Source: Alloalcanivorax dieselolei B5 (GTDB lineage Bacteria; Pseudomonadota; Gammaproteobacteria; Pseudomonadales; Alcanivoracaceae). From it: a stretch of DNA of 64,000 nucleotides. Positions 43,082-53,383 of the stretch are shown in pieces. The translations under genes and the position numbers were made by a program. The notes beneath the pieces were generated by a model. The model did no database searches. It saw only the letters and a list, made by a program, of their open reading frames with translations, and had not been told where the DNA came from. The stretch is from positions 4,545,001 to 4,609,000 of the forward strand of contig NC_018691.1 of assembly GCF_000300005.1 (NCBI RefSeq). The letters run 5' to 3'. Within the stretch, counting starts at the first letter, position 1, and each line of letters opens with the position of its first letter.

Positions 43082-43689
43082 AGTTCTATTCCTTTCTGCG
43101 CCTTCACCCCAAGATCCTTGAACGCGTGCTTCACCACTTTCATCTCGGTGACGGTGTCAGCCAGTTCGATCAGTGGTTTCGGCGCGTAACGGCCGGTGAC
43201 CACCACGTGCTGCATTTCCGGGCGGTCCTGCAAATCATCCAGCACCGTGTCCAGATCCAGATACTCGTAGCGCAGCGCGATGTTCAATTCGTCCAGCACC
43301 ACCAGTTTGTAGTCCGGGTCCCGCAACATACGGCGAGCCTCGGCCCAGGCGGCTTTGGCGGCGGCCACATCACGTTCGCGGTCCTGGGTATCCCAGGTGT
43401 AGCCTTCGCCCATGACGTGATAATCCACCAATGCCTGCGCCCGGAGAAATCGCTCCTCGCCGGTTTTGAACGCGCCCTTGATGAACTGCACCACGCCGAC
43501 TTTCATGTCATGGCCCAGAGCACGCGCCGCCATACCAAAAGCGGAACTGCTTTTGCCTTTGCCTGGACCGGTCAGCACCAACAGCACGCCCTGGCTGTTC
43601 CGCGCACGGGCGATCCGTTCCTGCATGATTTTCTGTTTTTTCGCCATGCGTTCGGCATGGCGTTGCGGGGTCTTGGCGTCTTCACGCAT
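43078..43689 (-). CDS. cobO: Cob(I)yrinic acid a,c-diamide adenosyltransferase (corrinoid adenosyltransferase)
   Basis: Transfers the adenosyl group of ATP to cob(I)alamin or its precursors. The 203-residue protein has the P-loop [43 protein letters not shown] and [12 protein letters not shown], all diagnostic of BtuR/CobO/CobA. The start [11 protein letters not shown] overlaps the end of cobB by 8 bases and has GGAG 9 bases before. Its stop overlaps the cobQ start. It belongs with cobB and cobQ in one transcript. Confidence 0.95.
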   Translation of the reverse strand: MREDAKTPQRHAERMAKKQKIMQERIARARNSQGVLLVLTGPGKGKSSSAFGMAARALGHDMKVGVVQFIKGAFKTGEERFLRAQALVDYHVMGEGYTWDTQDRERDVAAAKAAWAEARRMLRDPDYKLVVLDELNIALRYEYLDLDTVLDDLQDRPEMQHVVVTGRYAPKPLIELADTVTEMKVVKHAFKDLGVKAQKGIEL

Positions 43690-45004
43690 GGTCTTTATCT
43701 CCAACAAACAACGCCGCCACCGCTTCCGGCGCCGACGGGAAGTAGCCGTGGAAGTAACTGGCGGTCAGATTGCCTTCACGGAACACCAGCTCACCGCCGG
43801 TGCCACTTTGTTTTTCACTATGCTGATCCGGCACGCGTGGCGTTTCCAACCTGGAGTAATGGAACGTATGCCCACGCAGTTGCCCCCGTGGCAACGACAA
43901 GGCGTGCAATCCAAGACCCTGCAAGCGCGCCATCATCAGCGCTTCACCGGGCAGCAGGCCAAGCATGGCGTGGCGCCGGCCCTTGCTGTCCACCAGCGTC
44001 TCCATGCAGTACATCAGCCCGCCGCACTCCGCCAGGATCGGTTTGCCTTGCCGATGGTGGTCGCGGATCGCGGCCCGAATGGCCAGATTCGAGGACAACG
44101 CGCCGCCATGCTGTTCCGGGTAGCCGCCGGGCAACCAGAGCGCCTCGGCCTCCGGCAGCGCCCGATCATTCAACGGTGAGAAGAAACACAGCTCGGCGCC
44201 CATGGCGGTGAGCAGATCCAGGTTGGCCTGATAGAGAAAACCGAAGGCGGCGTCCCTGGCTACCGCGATGCGGCGGCCGGCCAACAGTGCCGGCGGCGGC
44301 GCCGGACAATCCCCACTCAACGTCACCGCCTCCGGCAATCGGTCCAGCCCCGCCTCCGCCAGCACCGCCGCCACCGCATCCAGGCGCCGGTCCAGATCAA
44401 TCAGTTCCTCCGCCTGCACCAACCCCAGATGCCGCTCCGGCAACGCCAGGTCCGGATGACGGGGCACCGCGCCCAGCAGCGACAACGATGGCGGCAATGC
44501 TTCGGCCAGCATCTCACCATGACGCGGACTGCCCACGCGGTTGGCGATCAGTTGCCGGACTCGCAGTTCCGGCCGGTAATCCGCCAGGCCCTGGGCGAGA
44601 GCGGCGAACGTCTGCGCCATGCCCGAAGCATCGATCACCGGAATCACTGGCAAGCCACACAGTAGTGCCAGATCGGCACTGGAGGGCGAGCCATCGAACA
44701 GGCCCATGGCCCCTTCCACCAGCACTAGGTCGGCGTCACGGGCGGCCTCGGCGAGACGCCAGCGGCATTCCGCTTCGCCGGTCATCCACGGCTGTATTTG
44801 ATACACCGGCGCGCCGCTGGCGCGGGCCAGGATCATCGGATCGAGATAATCCGGGCCAAACTTGAATACCCGCACACGGCGGCCGGCGTTGCGGTGCAGG
44901 CGCGCCAGACCGGCGGTGATCAGGGACTTGCCCTGCCCCGATCCGGGCGCGCTGATCAGAGCGGCGGGCGCGCAGCCCTCCACTCGGGAAACCGCTTGTG
45001 TCAT
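43682..45004 (-). CDS. cobB: Cobyrinic acid a,c-diamide synthase
   Basis: Amidates the a and c carboxylates of cobyrinic acid with glutamine and ATP. In 440 residues the N-terminal P-loop (SAPGSGQGKSLITAGLARL), FKFGPDYLDP, LVEGAMGLFDG, and the C-terminal amidotransferase with the nucleophile in ILAECGGLMYCME are visible. CobB is also called CbiA. Its presence with cobQ means corrinoids entering at the cobyrinic acid stage can be used. It starts after a REP pair that separates it from btuD. Confidence 0.95.
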   Translation of the reverse strand: MTQAVSRVEGCAPAALISAPGSGQGKSLITAGLARLHRNAGRRVRVFKFGPDYLDPMILARASGAPVYQIQPWMTGEAECRWRLAEAARDADLVLVEGAMGLFDGSPSSADLALLCGLPVIPVIDASGMAQTFAALAQGLADYRPELRVRQLIANRVGSPRHGEMLAEALPPSLSLLGAVPRHPDLALPERHLGLVQAEELIDLDRRLDAVAAVLAEAGLDRLPEAVTLSGDCPAPPPALLAGRRIAVARDAAFGFLYQANLDLLTAMGAELCFFSPLNDRALPEAEALWLPGGYPEQHGGALSSNLAIRAAIRDHHRQGKPILAECGGLMYCMETLVDSKGRRHAMLGLLPGEALMMARLQGLGLHALSLPRGQLRGHTFHYSRLETPRVPDQHSEKQSGTGGELVFREGNLTASYFHGYFPSAPEAVAALFVGDKDHA

Positions 45005-45068
45005 GAAGGGCGGTCCTTATGTCATTGCTGCCCCACGCCACTTACACGCAACACCTTCTTTAAAGGCC

Positions 45069-45162
45069 GCTACGAAGCCGCTGTAGGAGCTTGCCTGCAA
45101 GCGAATTGTGCTTGCGGTCCAAGAGGTTCGCTTGCAGGCAAGCTCCTACAGCGGCTGCGTAG
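45069..45162. repeat. REP pair between cobB and btuD
   Basis: Two 36-base arms, 45069-45105 and 45127-45162, match as inverted copies with about one mismatch (CTACG-AGCCGCTGTAGGAGC core, then TTGCCTGCAAGCGAA). The GTAGGAGC core is that of Pseudomonas-type REP elements. The pair lies in the 232-base gap and would fold in RNA as a long hairpin, possibly protecting the upstream btu mRNA. Confidence 0.75.
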
Positions 45163-45236
45163 TCCGGCCTGTGAAAAATGGCCGGCGTGTTGCGTGCATG
45201 TGAATTGTGGAACAGCGGTGGTCCTATGTCAGAGAA

Positions 45237-46004
45237 TCACTCCGGCAGGAATAACCGGGTGCCGTTTATTTCGGTAACCATAAGCCGTTGCCGGTAGAGC
45301 TTCTCCAAAGCCTCCGGTATCAGCATGGCGTCGGCGGGCCCATGGCACAGCTCACCGTCGGGATAGAGCAGCAGGACCCGGTCACACCAGCGCGCGGCCA
45401 GGTTCAGATCGTGCAGGCACAGACACAGGCCCACGCCCTGTTGCGATTGCCGCTCCAACAACCGCATCACCGCCACCTGATGATGCAGGTCGAGATGATT
45501 GGTGGGCTCGTCCGCCAACCACAGGGCCGGTTGTTGGGCCAGGGCCGTGGCCAGCGCAAGACGCTGACGCTCTCCGCCGGACAGGGTACTGACCAGCCTC
45601 GGCTCCAAATGGCTCAAATCCAGTTGGCGCAAAGCGTCCCGGGCCCGTTCCAGATCCGCCGCGGTTTCCATGCGCCACGGTGGCAGGAACGGATGCCGGC
45701 CGATCAGCGCGGTCTCCAGGACGGTGGCGGGGAAACCGTCCTGGCGTTCCTGAAACACCACCGCCAGCCGTTGCGCCACTTGGCGGCGGCGCCATTGAGA
45801 CAGCGGTTCGCCATCCAGCAGCACCTGTCCGGAACGCGGCGCGCGCAAGCCCGCCAGGGTATGCAGCAGGGTAGTCTTGCCGGCGCCATTGGGGCCGAGA
45901 ATGCCCCAGCGCTGCCCCGGTTCGATGCGCAGACTCAGCGCCCGTCCGGCTACCCGCCCGGGCACGTCGATGATCAGCTCGCGGGTCTCCAGCACGCTCA
46001 TCAT
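45237..46004 (-). CDS. btuD: Cobalamin ABC transporter ATPase
   Basis: The ATPase of the vitamin B12 importer. Of 255 residues, Walker A is GPNGAGKTTLL, the signature is LSGGERQRLALATAL, Walker B is LWLADEPTNHLD and the switch histidine is in CLHDLNLAARWC. This is the FecCD/BtuCD class. The start ATG overlaps the btuC stop (ATGA), a second ATG follows immediately. It is the last of btuB-btuF-btuC-btuD. Confidence 0.93.
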   Translation of the reverse strand: MMSVLETRELIIDVPGRVAGRALSLRIEPGQRWGILGPNGAGKTTLLHTLAGLRAPRSGQVLLDGEPLSQWRRRQVAQRLAVVFQERQDGFPATVLETALIGRHPFLPPWRMETAADLERARDALRQLDLSHLEPRLVSTLSGGERQRLALATALAQQPALWLADEPTNHLDLHHQVAVMRLLERQSQQGVGLCLCLHDLNLAARWCDRVLLLYPDGELCHGPADAMLIPEALEKLYRQRLMVTEINGTRLFLPE

Positions 46005-46993
46005 CGGCTCCGGTACAGCAGGAACAGGAACACCGGCACCCCCAGCAGCGCGGTGATCACGCCCACCGGCAATTGCTGCGGCGCCAACAGGATGCGGGCC
46101 AGCGTATCCGCCAGTGTCAGCAAGATGCCGCCGGCCAGGGCGCTGGCGGGCAGAATCAGACGCTGGTCATTACCCAACACCAAACGCAACAGATGGGGCA
46201 CGATCAGGCCAACGAAGCCGACGCTGCCGGCGGTGGTCACCGCCACCGCGGTGACCAGGCTGGCCAGCACGTACACCGAGGTCTCCAGCGGCCGCACCGC
46301 GACGCCCAGAGCCGCCGCTTGCAGCGGCCCGCGCGCCAGCACATTGAGTGAGCGCCCCAACGGCAACATGGCCGCCACCGCGACCACCAGTACCAACCAG
46401 GCCCACCCCGGAGCACCGGCGTGAGAGAGATCCCCCATCAGCCAATACAGCATGCCGGGCAAACGCTCCGCCGGACTCATGGTTAGCAAAAAGCTGATCA
46501 CCGCGCTCCACCCCGCCGCCACCACCACGCCGGTGAGCAACAATCGGGTCGGGGTCCAACTGCCAACACCCCGGGCCAGGCCGAACACCAGCAATGTGGA
46601 CACCAGGGCTCCGGCGAAGGCGGAGCCGGATACCAGCACCGCCCCGGCGCCCAACAACATGGCGCCAAGCGCGCCGACGGCAGCGCCGCCGGATAATCCA
46701 AGTACGTAAGGGTCGGCCAGCGGATTGCGTAACAGCACCTGCATCAGAGCGCCGGCCAGGGCCAGCAAACCGCCGGTGGCGAACGCCGCCAGCGCCCGGG
46801 GCGCACGCAGCGACCAGATCAGATCCCGCTGCAGTTCGTTGCCGCCGCCGGTGAATACCGCCCACAGATCGGCGGCGCCCAACGGCACGCTGCCCACCGC
46901 CACCGCCAGGGCCATGGCCAGCACACCCGCCAGCATCAGAACCCACAGAGCGGTCCAGGGGTAAGCGCGCGCCGGCGCGTCAACGCCGGGCAC
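46001..46993 (-). CDS. btuC: Cobalamin ABC transporter permease
   Basis: A 330-residue permease of the FecCD family with about ten membrane segments. RAPRALAAFATGGLLALAGALMQ and LADPYVLGLSGGAAVGALG are typical, as is VGFVGLIVPHLLRLVLG, which contacts the ATPase. GTG start overlapping the end of btuF. Together with BtuD and BtuF it forms the inner-membrane B12 importer. Confidence 0.93.
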   Translation of the reverse strand: MPGVDAPARAYPWTALWVLMLAGVLAMALAVAVGSVPLGAADLWAVFTGGGNELQRDLIWSLRAPRALAAFATGGLLALAGALMQVLLRNPLADPYVLGLSGGAAVGALGAMLLGAGAVLVSGSAFAGALVSTLLVFGLARGVGSWTPTRLLLTGVVVAAGWSAVISFLLTMSPAERLPGMLYWLMGDLSHAGAPGWAWLVLVVAVAAMLPLGRSLNVLARGPLQAAALGVAVRPLETSVYVLASLVTAVAVTTAGSVGFVGLIVPHLLRLVLGNDQRLILPASALAGGILLTLADTLARILLAPQQLPVGVITALLGVPVFLFLLYRSR

Positions 46994-47888
46994 GGGCCTG
47001 CTCCAGGTGTTTGCACAGCCGGCGGGTCCCTTCCAGCATGCGCGGCGTGGGCCTTTGCAAAGTGGAAGGCGGAACGAAGAACAGGTTGTCGCGGCGTACC
47101 GCGGTGAGCGAACCGAACTCGCGCCAGGGATCGAGCCAGGCCGGGTTGTCCTCGCCCATGCCGCCGGCGATGATCACCTCCGGGTCCGCCCCCAGCACCG
47201 CTTCACGGCCGATTCGCGGCGTCAACGCCGGCAACCCGCCGAACACATTGACGCCACCGCACAGACGAATGGCTTCGCTGATCAGGTGCTGGTCGTTCAC
47301 CGTCATCAACGGCTCTTCCCATACCTGGTAGAACACGGTGACCGGCTTGGCGTCGTCGTGACGCTCGCGCAGCGCCTTGATACCGGCGCGGAACTGCTCC
47401 GCCACCGGCTTGCCCACCGGCCCGGTACCGGCCAGTCTGGCGAACCGTTCCAGAGTGCCGCCGATCATTGCGAAGCGGACCGGTTCGCTGTAATAGACGG
47501 TGAGGCCGAGCCGTTCCAGCTGTTCGATCTGAGCGGCCGGATTACCGCTGCGCCAGGCGATCACCAGATCCGGCTTGAGCGCCAGGATCGCTTCCAGGTC
47601 CAGCCGTTTATAGCTGCCCACCCGGGGCACCTTGCGCGCCGCCGGCGGCTCGTCGCTGAAGCTCACCGCGCCCACCACCTGCTCACCGGCACCGGCGGAA
47701 AACAGCAGCTCCACCGCGCCCGGCGACAGCGCCACGATGCGTTGCGCGGGCTGTTCCAGGCAGACCTCACGGCCGACATCATCCTCGACACAACGGGGCG
47801 CCGCTATGGCGGCCAGGGGCAACAGCGCGATCAGTACCGTCGACACCATCCATGGTCCCATTCCGCATCGCCCCATCCTGGCCACCAT
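46980..47888 (-). CDS. btuF: Cobalamin-binding periplasmic protein
   Basis: The 302-residue binding protein has a signal peptide (about 1-29, ending AIAA) and the BtuF/FecB fold: PAQRIVALSPGAVELLFSAG, VPRVGSYKRLDLEAILALKP, DLVIAW and LDPWREFGSLTAV. It hands cobalamin to BtuCD. GGGAG precedes the ATG. It sits directly downstream of btuB and is under the same riboswitch. Confidence 0.92.
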   Translation of the reverse strand: MVARMGRCGMGPWMVSTVLIALLPLAAIAAPRCVEDDVGREVCLEQPAQRIVALSPGAVELLFSAGAGEQVVGAVSFSDEPPAARKVPRVGSYKRLDLEAILALKPDLVIAWRSGNPAAQIEQLERLGLTVYYSEPVRFAMIGGTLERFARLAGTGPVGKPVAEQFRAGIKALRERHDDAKPVTVFYQVWEEPLMTVNDQHLISEAIRLCGGVNVFGGLPALTPRIGREAVLGADPEVIIAGGMGEDNPAWLDPWREFGSLTAVRRDNLFFVPPSTLQRPTPRMLEGTRRLCKHLEQARARR

Positions 47889-47906
47889 AACGTTCTCCCG
47901 TTGTGA

Positions 47907-49784
47907 TCAGCGGATATCGTAGCGCACGCTGACGAACACGGTGCGGCCGGCGTTGAGATAATTCCAACCGGAGTAATTCCGCGCCGTGGCGTGTTCCTTA
48001 TCGAACACGTTCTTCACCGAGACCCGGGTGGTCCAGTCCGGAGCAAAGCGCCAGCTGGCGCGCAGGTCCAGCAAACCGTAGCCCGGCAGACGCTGGGTGG
48101 CGGCGGCATCGTTATAACGGTGATCCTGGAACACCGCGCTGCCGCCCAGCGACACGGAGCCGAAATCCCGGTCCACATCGAAACGTACGCTCTTGCGGTT
48201 TCGACGCTGCAACAGCTCATCGGTTTCCTCATCCTTGGGATCCAGTACCGTTATCGCCATGGCCAGGCGCCATTGGTCCAAATCCAGACCGGTTTGCAGT
48301 TCGGCGCCGCGAATGCGCGCTTCGTTAACGTTGTAGGGCAGATACTTGCCGTCCCGCAGTTCCGAGGCGATCAAATCCTCGACATCATTCTGGAATACCG
48401 ACAGGTCCCAGAAGCCACGGCCGTACTGCCCGCGAATGCCAATTTCCTTGTTTTCGGATTTCTCCGGCGACAGGTCCGGATTGCCGAAGCCGGGGTAGTA
48501 CAGTTCATTGAAGGTCGGCGCCCGGAAGGCGGTGCCATAACTGACACGAAGGCGATGATGCGGGTTCAAGGCGTAGCCGAGGGCCACACCGCCCGTGCTC
48601 TTGTGGCCAAAGGCTTCGTTGTCGTCATAGCGCACGCTGGCCTGCGCATCGAGATCACCGAAGGTGGTCATCAGTTGGGCGAAAGCGGCCTTGTTCTCGC
48701 GGTTGTCCAGACTGTATTGCGTGGTGCTTTCGATATCGTCGCGCAGATACTCGCCACCGACGATCAGTTCCACGTAATCGTTCACCGCGAAGTGGTTCTT
48801 CAGATTGACGGCGCGGGTCTTGGTGTTGAAGGTACTGGTCAAATCACCGTCGGTGAAATTCTCGTTTTCATCCCGCGCTTCACTGACCTGCAACTGCATC
48901 AGCCAGTCGTCGGATACCAGCAATTCACCGCGCAGGGCGCCCACCTGGATCAGATAATCCGTGTCTTCCCGGTTGGCGGTCGTGCCGGGTTCAAACTCGG
49001 TGTTGCCCTCGGCTCGGAATCCCATCACGCCGATTTCCGCCCGCTCGCCGAACCGGTGGCTCAGTTTGACGATGCCGGAGGTGTTGTCGTAACCGCGATC
49101 ATCACCGTGCCGGCGCAGGCGGGTGCCGTCGGTATCGAAGCGGTTCACCGCCATGCTGTAGCGGGTGCCGTCTTTCTCACCGGCGGCACCACCACCGATG
49201 GAACGGGTATTGAAGCTGCCGCCACCCAGCTCCAGCCAGGCACCGGGATCACCGTGCCCGTCCGGGGTGAACACCTGAACCACGCCACCCACCGCATCGG
49301 AGCCGTAGAGACTGCCGCGCGGGCCGCGCACCACTTCCACCCGGTCGATCATGGACGGTGGCAGGAACTGCCAGGACGGGGTGCCCCCCGTGGCGGGGCG
49401 GATGCGCACACCGTCAAGCAGCAGCAAGGTGGAGCTGCCGCCAGTACCCCGCATGTAGACGCTGGTGCTCTTGCCGAAAGCGCCGTTGCCGACGATATCC
49501 ACACCGGGCTGAGCGCGCAGAATGTCCGCCATTTCCAGCGGTTGCTGCTCACGCAGCGTTTGTTCGTCGATCACCGCTACCGGCGTGAGACTGGCGCGGG
49601 CGGTTTGCGTGGTCATGCTGGGTGTCACCACCACCGGATCGAGCCGATTCTCGTGGGGCTCGACCTCCGGCAGCGACAATTGCGCCAGCAAGATAGGATC
49701 GGTTGGGTTTTCCCCGGCATGGGAGGCGGTGGCGCACAGGCCGATAACGGCGGCGGCCACCGGAGTCAATTTGAATCTGGACAT
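47907..49784 (-). CDS. btuB: TonB-dependent cobalamin receptor
   Basis: The outer-membrane B12 receptor, 625 residues. After the signal peptide (about 1-23) comes a TonB box (DPVVVTPSM), a plug domain (QPLEMADILRAQPGVDIVGN, RVEVVRGPRGSLYGSDAVGG) and a 22-strand barrel. It ends in a strand with terminal aromatic/charged residues (FVSVRYDIR). The cobalamin riboswitch just upstream identifies the ligand more firmly than the protein sequence alone. btuF, btuC and btuD follow. Confidence 0.93.
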   Translation of the reverse strand: MSRFKLTPVAAAVIGLCATASHAGENPTDPILLAQLSLPEVEPHENRLDPVVVTPSMTTQTARASLTPVAVIDEQTLREQQPLEMADILRAQPGVDIVGNGAFGKSTSVYMRGTGGSSTLLLLDGVRIRPATGGTPSWQFLPPSMIDRVEVVRGPRGSLYGSDAVGGVVQVFTPDGHGDPGAWLELGGGSFNTRSIGGGAAGEKDGTRYSMAVNRFDTDGTRLRRHGDDRGYDNTSGIVKLSHRFGERAEIGVMGFRAEGNTEFEPGTTANREDTDYLIQVGALRGELLVSDDWLMQLQVSEARDENENFTDGDLTSTFNTKTRAVNLKNHFAVNDYVELIVGGEYLRDDIESTTQYSLDNRENKAAFAQLMTTFGDLDAQASVRYDDNEAFGHKSTGGVALGYALNPHHRLRVSYGTAFRAPTFNELYYPGFGNPDLSPEKSENKEIGIRGQYGRGFWDLSVFQNDVEDLIASELRDGKYLPYNVNEARIRGAELQTGLDLDQWRLAMAITVLDPKDEETDELLQRRNRKSVRFDVDRDFGSVSLGGSAVFQDHRYNDAAATQRLPGYGLLDLRASWRFAPDWTTRVSVKNVFDKEHATARNYSGWNYLNAGRTVFVSVRYDIR

Positions 49785-49935
49785 GGCACGAATTTCCCCT
49801 GGCCGTGCTCACCCGCACGGCGAATGGTGTCGTGTCACGGCGGGACATCCGGGAGAGGCGGCGGAGGCAAGCCACGAAAGCGGGCGCGGGAAGCGCCCTC
49901 GCATCACCCGGCGGCCGCCCACCGCGACGCCTGGC

Positions 49936-49953
49936 GGAGAGGCAAGCCTCTCC
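49936..49953 (-). promoter_or_regulatory. Hairpin just after the riboswitch aptamer
   Basis: GGAGAGGC and GCCTCTCC form a perfect 8-bp stem with a 2-base loop directly downstream of the B12 box. There is no T tract, so it is not a simple terminator; it may belong to the expression platform of the riboswitch. Confidence 0.5.
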
Positions 49954-49954
49954 C

Positions 49955-50195
49955 CTTCGGGCCGGTATCCGGACTGATGAGGTGGAAGGTGGAACATTCT
50001 TCCGCCGCGATCACCTTCCCATGCCTGAGGCACAGTGGTGGCGGCCGGCGCCGGACCGGTCGCGGATCGCGGTGTACTCAATCACCGTTGCGGGGGCAGT
50101 GCCGGATTCACCTTGGGGGGCTGTTCGCAACCCAAGGTTCACCGACTTCCCGTTTAACCCGTAGCCTGGCAGGCTCCCGGGCACCCGAAAGTGGC
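49955..50195 (-). promoter_or_regulatory. Cobalamin (B12) riboswitch upstream of btuB
   Basis: On the minus strand the conserved elements occur in the right order: GGGTGCCCGGGAGCC near 50175, GGGAAGTCGGTGAA (50138-50151), CCCCGCAACGGTGAT (about 50081-50095), CCACTGTG (50031-50038) and the B12 box AGTCCGGATACCGGCC (49958-49975). Binding of adenosylcobalamin should shut down btuB and the genes behind it. It occupies most of the 420-base gap 49785-50204. Confidence 0.95.
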
Positions 50196-50204
50196 GCGAA
50201 ACTA

Positions 50205-51242
50205 TCAATCCGGTCGCGCCGGGTCAATGATTTCCCGCACCGCCGGCGCGGCCAGGGCCTGCTCCAGCCGTTTCCAGGCGTCAGCCTGCTCCGGTGGCAG
50301 GCCAATGCGCAGAGCGGGCGGGTGGACGAAGTCCCGCACCAGAATACCCTGCCGGGCCAGCGCCTCGGCCAGCGCGGCGGCACGGGGATGGGGGCAATAG
50401 AGGAACAGATCCGTGCCGCCGGCCACGGTGAGCCCCGCTGTTTCCAGCAGCATGGCCAGACGCCGCGCCGCGCGCCGCCGCCCTGTCCGGTTTTCGCGTT
50501 GCCAGGTGTGGTCCGCCAGGGCGCCCGCCATCACTGCCTGGGCAGGGCCGCTCAGGCTCCAAGGGCCCAGCGCCCGCGCCAGCCGTTCCAACAACGCCGC
50601 TTCGGCGAAAACCCAGCCGGCACGCACGCCGGCCAGCCCGAACACCTTGCCCAGGGAGCGCAGCACCACCAGCCCCGGCATGCCGGTATCGGCGGCGACG
50701 CTCAGCGCCGGGTCGTCGAGAAAGGCTTCATCCACCACCAGCCAGCCACCGCGATCGGCCAGCCGCCGGCACCAGGCCAGCAGCCGTTCCGGCGACAACC
50801 GCTCGCCGCTGGGGTTGTTGGGATTGATCCAGACCAGCACATCCATTTGGTCCAGCGCCGCCTCTACCTGCTCGCTGTCGAGACCGCGCACCTGATGACC
50901 GGCCCGCCGCCAGCACAGCGCGTGTTCACCATAGCCGGGCACCGGCACGCCGACCCGGCCAGGCGCGCGCAGCAGCGGCAGCTGCTGAATCGCCGCCTGG
51001 CTGCCCGGCACCGCCAGGCAGGCCGCCGTCGACGGCGCGCCCACCCATTGGCGGGCCAGGTCCGCCAGTTCCGGGGCCGGCTCCGGCAACCGTTGCCACA
51101 CCTCCGGCGGCAGCGGCGGCACCGGCCAGCCGTTCGGATTGATGCCGGTGGACAGGTCCAGCCAGTCCGCCTCCGGGCGCCGCCAAAGCCGGGACGCCGC
51201 CCGGCGGCCGCCACCGTGATCGCGTTCCCAGTCCCGGCTCAT
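50205..51242 (-). CDS. cobD: Threonine-phosphate decarboxylase-like aminotransferase of cobalamin synthesis
   Basis: A 345-residue PLP enzyme that provides (R)-1-amino-2-propanol phosphate for the nucleotide loop (called cobC in the Pseudomonas denitrificans scheme). It shows [34 protein letters not shown] and the PLP lysine in [16 protein letters not shown]. The start [12 protein letters not shown] overlaps the cbiB stop (ATGA). The stop lies 10 bases before the riboswitch that begins the btuB transcript. Confidence 0.92.
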   Translation of the reverse strand: MSRDWERDHGGGRRAASRLWRRPEADWLDLSTGINPNGWPVPPLPPEVWQRLPEPAPELADLARQWVGAPSTAACLAVPGSQAAIQQLPLLRAPGRVGVPVPGYGEHALCWRRAGHQVRGLDSEQVEAALDQMDVLVWINPNNPSGERLSPERLLAWCRRLADRGGWLVVDEAFLDDPALSVAADTGMPGLVVLRSLGKVFGLAGVRAGWVFAEAALLERLARALGPWSLSGPAQAVMAGALADHTWQRENRTGRRRAARRLAMLLETAGLTVAGGTDLFLYCPHPRAAALAEALARQGILVRDFVHPPALRIGLPPEQADAWKRLEQALAAPAVREIIDPARPD

Positions 51243-52162
51243 AGGCTCCCCACCGACAGCAACACACTTCCGGTCACCGCCAGCAGCAACCACAATCCCA
51301 GGGCTCTGCGCAGCAGCCGCAGCGACGCCTTGATGGTCGCCGCCTCCGCCGCCGGGCCGGCACCCAGCACGGGCCGTTGCCGCCATTGGCCGTGATAGGG
51401 CGCGCCGCCGCCAAGCGATACGCCCAGCGCCCCAGCGCCAGCGGCCATCACCGGGCCGGCATTGGGACTCGACCACTGCCCGGCTTGCCGGCGCCAACAG
51501 GACAGCGCCAACCGCGTGCGTCCACACAGCGCGTAGCTCAACGCGGTGAGTCGCGCCGGCACCCAGTTGAGCACGTCGTCCAGACGGGCCGCGGCCTTGC
51601 CGAAATACTCGTAACGTTCGGTGCGATACCCCCACATGGCGTCCAGGGTGTTGGCGGCGCGATGGGCCACCACGCCAGGCAGACCCGCCAGCAGAAACCA
51701 GAACAGGCTGGCGAACACGGCGTCGGCGCCGTTCTCCAGCACCGACTCGGTGGCGGCGGTGGCGACGCCGGTTTCATCCAGAGCGGCGGTGTCGCGGCTC
51801 ACCAGGTGTCCCACGGCGGCACGGGCGGCGGGCAGATCACCGGCGGCCAGCGGCCGCGCCACCGCCAGCGCGTGCTCATGCAGGCTGCGCGGCGCTATCG
51901 CCAACCACAGCACCAGTACCTGCAGCGGCCATAACAGCAACGGTGGCAACCACCACTGGCAGAACGCGGCCACCAGCACCGGACCGCCCACCAGCAACAG
52001 CGTCGCCTGGAAACCGGCTCCCACGCTCCGGTCGGGCCGCCGGTTCCAGCGTCGCTCCAGGGCCGAGGCCCAGCCGCCGAACACCACCAACGGATGCCCG
52101 CGCCGGGGCTCCCCAAACGCGGTGTCCAGTAAAACTGCCAGTACGCAAAGCCAGGCGCCCAT
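51239..52162 (-). CDS. cbiB: Adenosylcobinamide-phosphate synthase
   Basis: This membrane enzyme joins the aminopropanol arm to adenosylcobyric acid. Of 307 residues, [19 protein letters not shown] at the N-terminus, [37 protein letters not shown] and [20 protein letters not shown] are diagnostic of CbiB (CobD in the P. denitrificans scheme). Several hydrophobic segments agree with a membrane location. First of a two-gene unit with cobD, divergent from cobT. Confidence 0.94.
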   Translation of the reverse strand: MGAWLCVLAVLLDTAFGEPRRGHPLVVFGGWASALERRWNRRPDRSVGAGFQATLLLVGGPVLVAAFCQWWLPPLLLWPLQVLVLWLAIAPRSLHEHALAVARPLAAGDLPAARAAVGHLVSRDTAALDETGVATAATESVLENGADAVFASLFWFLLAGLPGVVAHRAANTLDAMWGYRTERYEYFGKAAARLDDVLNWVPARLTALSYALCGRTRLALSCWRRQAGQWSSPNAGPVMAAGAGALGVSLGGGAPYHGQWRQRPVLGAGPAAEAATIKASLRLLRRALGLWLLLAVTGSVLLSVGSL

Positions 52163-52301
52163 GGATTTTGCAGACCATCCCAGTAAAAAGAGGCGCCAAG
52201 TCTAGCGTGGGCGGCGGGGTGGGCCTAGCCGGCTAGTCAGACGTCAGACTTTCTTCCCTTGACAGCCCTCCCGACCGTGCCGACCATTTTGCTCTTTGCC
52301 A

Positions 52302-53381
52302 ATGGATGACCCCGTGTCCCTTTCTCCCCCTTTCTGGCGGCAATCACCGCCGTCCCTGAGCCCGGATCTTCTGAAGCAAGGCCGGCAGCGTCAGGCCTGC
52401 CTCACCAAACCCGCCGGTTCCCTGGGGCGGCTGGAACAGCTTGCCATTACGCTGAGCGCGCAACAGCAACGCCCCCGGCCGGCGGTGGACCGCGTACGCA
52501 TCGTGGTATTCGCCGCCGATCATGGCGTTTGCGCCGAGGGCGTGTCCGCTTTCCCTCAGGAAGTGACCGGTCAGATGATCGCCAACTTCGTCAACGGCGG
52601 TGCCGCCATCAGCGTGCTGGCCCGCCATCTGGGCGCGGAGCTGGAAGTGGTCAATCTCGGTACCGCTCACCCGTTACCCGCCCGTGACGGAGTCGTGATG
52701 GCGGAAATCGCGCCCGGCACCGCCAATCTGGCGACGGCACCGGCGATGAGCACCGAACAACTGCAGGCCGCCTTACATGCCGGACAGGCCGCCGTGCAAC
52801 GGGCGGCAGAGGCCGGCGCCGAGCTGTTCATTGGCGGTGAGATGGGTATCGGCAACACCACCGCCTCGGCGGCGGTGGCCTGTGCCCTGCTGGACCTGGC
52901 GCCGGAGAGCCTGGCCGGTCCCGGCACCGGGCTTGATGCGGACGGTATCCGCCGCAAGGTGGCGGTGCTGCATCGGGCGCTGCAACGTCATCGCGATACC
53001 GTTGCCGAGGCCGACCAGCCACTGACGGTACTCGCCTCCCTCGGCGGCTTTGAGGTGGCGGCCCTGGCTGGCGCCTTCCTGGCCGCCGCCCAGGCCCGGA
53101 TCCCGGTGCTGGTGGACGGTTTCATCGCGTCGGTGGCGGCGCTGGCGGCAACGCGGTTGCAGCCGGGCCTGGCGGACTGGCTGCACTTTGCCCATCAGTC
53201 CGCCGAGCCCGGTCACGCCCGGGTCCTGGCCGCGCTGGACGCCGATCCGCTGCTGCGGCTGGACATGCGGCTTGGCGAAGGCAGCGGCGCGGCCACGGCG
53301 GTCCCTCTGTTGCGCCAGGCCTGCGCCCTGCATAACCAGATGGCGTCGTTCCAGGACGCGGGCATCAGCAAAGGACAGTAG
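52302..53381 (+). CDS. cobT: Nicotinate-nucleotide-dimethylbenzimidazole phosphoribosyltransferase
   Basis: Makes alpha-ribazole phosphate from nicotinate mononucleotide and the lower base. The 359-residue protein has [52 protein letters not shown] and the C-terminal [14 protein letters not shown], with [13 protein letters not shown] containing the catalytic glutamate. The start is uncertain: ATG 52302 lacks a clear ribosome site, and a GTG at 52314 is also possible. First of cobT-cobC-cobS. Confidence 0.94.
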   Translation: MDDPVSLSPPFWRQSPPSLSPDLLKQGRQRQACLTKPAGSLGRLEQLAITLSAQQQRPRPAVDRVRIVVFAADHGVCAEGVSAFPQEVTGQMIANFVNGGAAISVLARHLGAELEVVNLGTAHPLPARDGVVMAEIAPGTANLATAPAMSTEQLQAALHAGQAAVQRAAEAGAELFIGGEMGIGNTTASAAVACALLDLAPESLAGPGTGLDADGIRRKVAVLHRALQRHRDTVAEADQPLTVLASLGGFEVAALAGAFLAAAQARIPVLVDGFIASVAALAATRLQPGLADWLHFAHQSAEPGHARVLAALDADPLLRLDMRLGEGSGAATAVPLLRQACALHNQMASFQDAGISKGQ

Positions 53382-53383
53382 CG

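Noticed and set aside
47991-51395. A very long plus-strand open frame (over 1100 codons) antisense to btuB, the riboswitch and cobD
   Set aside because: It is the complement of well-supported minus-strand genes, with a His/Arg/Gly-biased composition typical of GC-rich antisense frames and no recognisable domain.
52225-52236. Perfect palindrome CTAGCCGGCTAG between cbiB and cobT, with TTGACA at 52259
   Set aside because: The TTGACA has no acceptable -10 partner and the palindrome alone is too short to call an operator; the gap also lacks riboswitch motifs.
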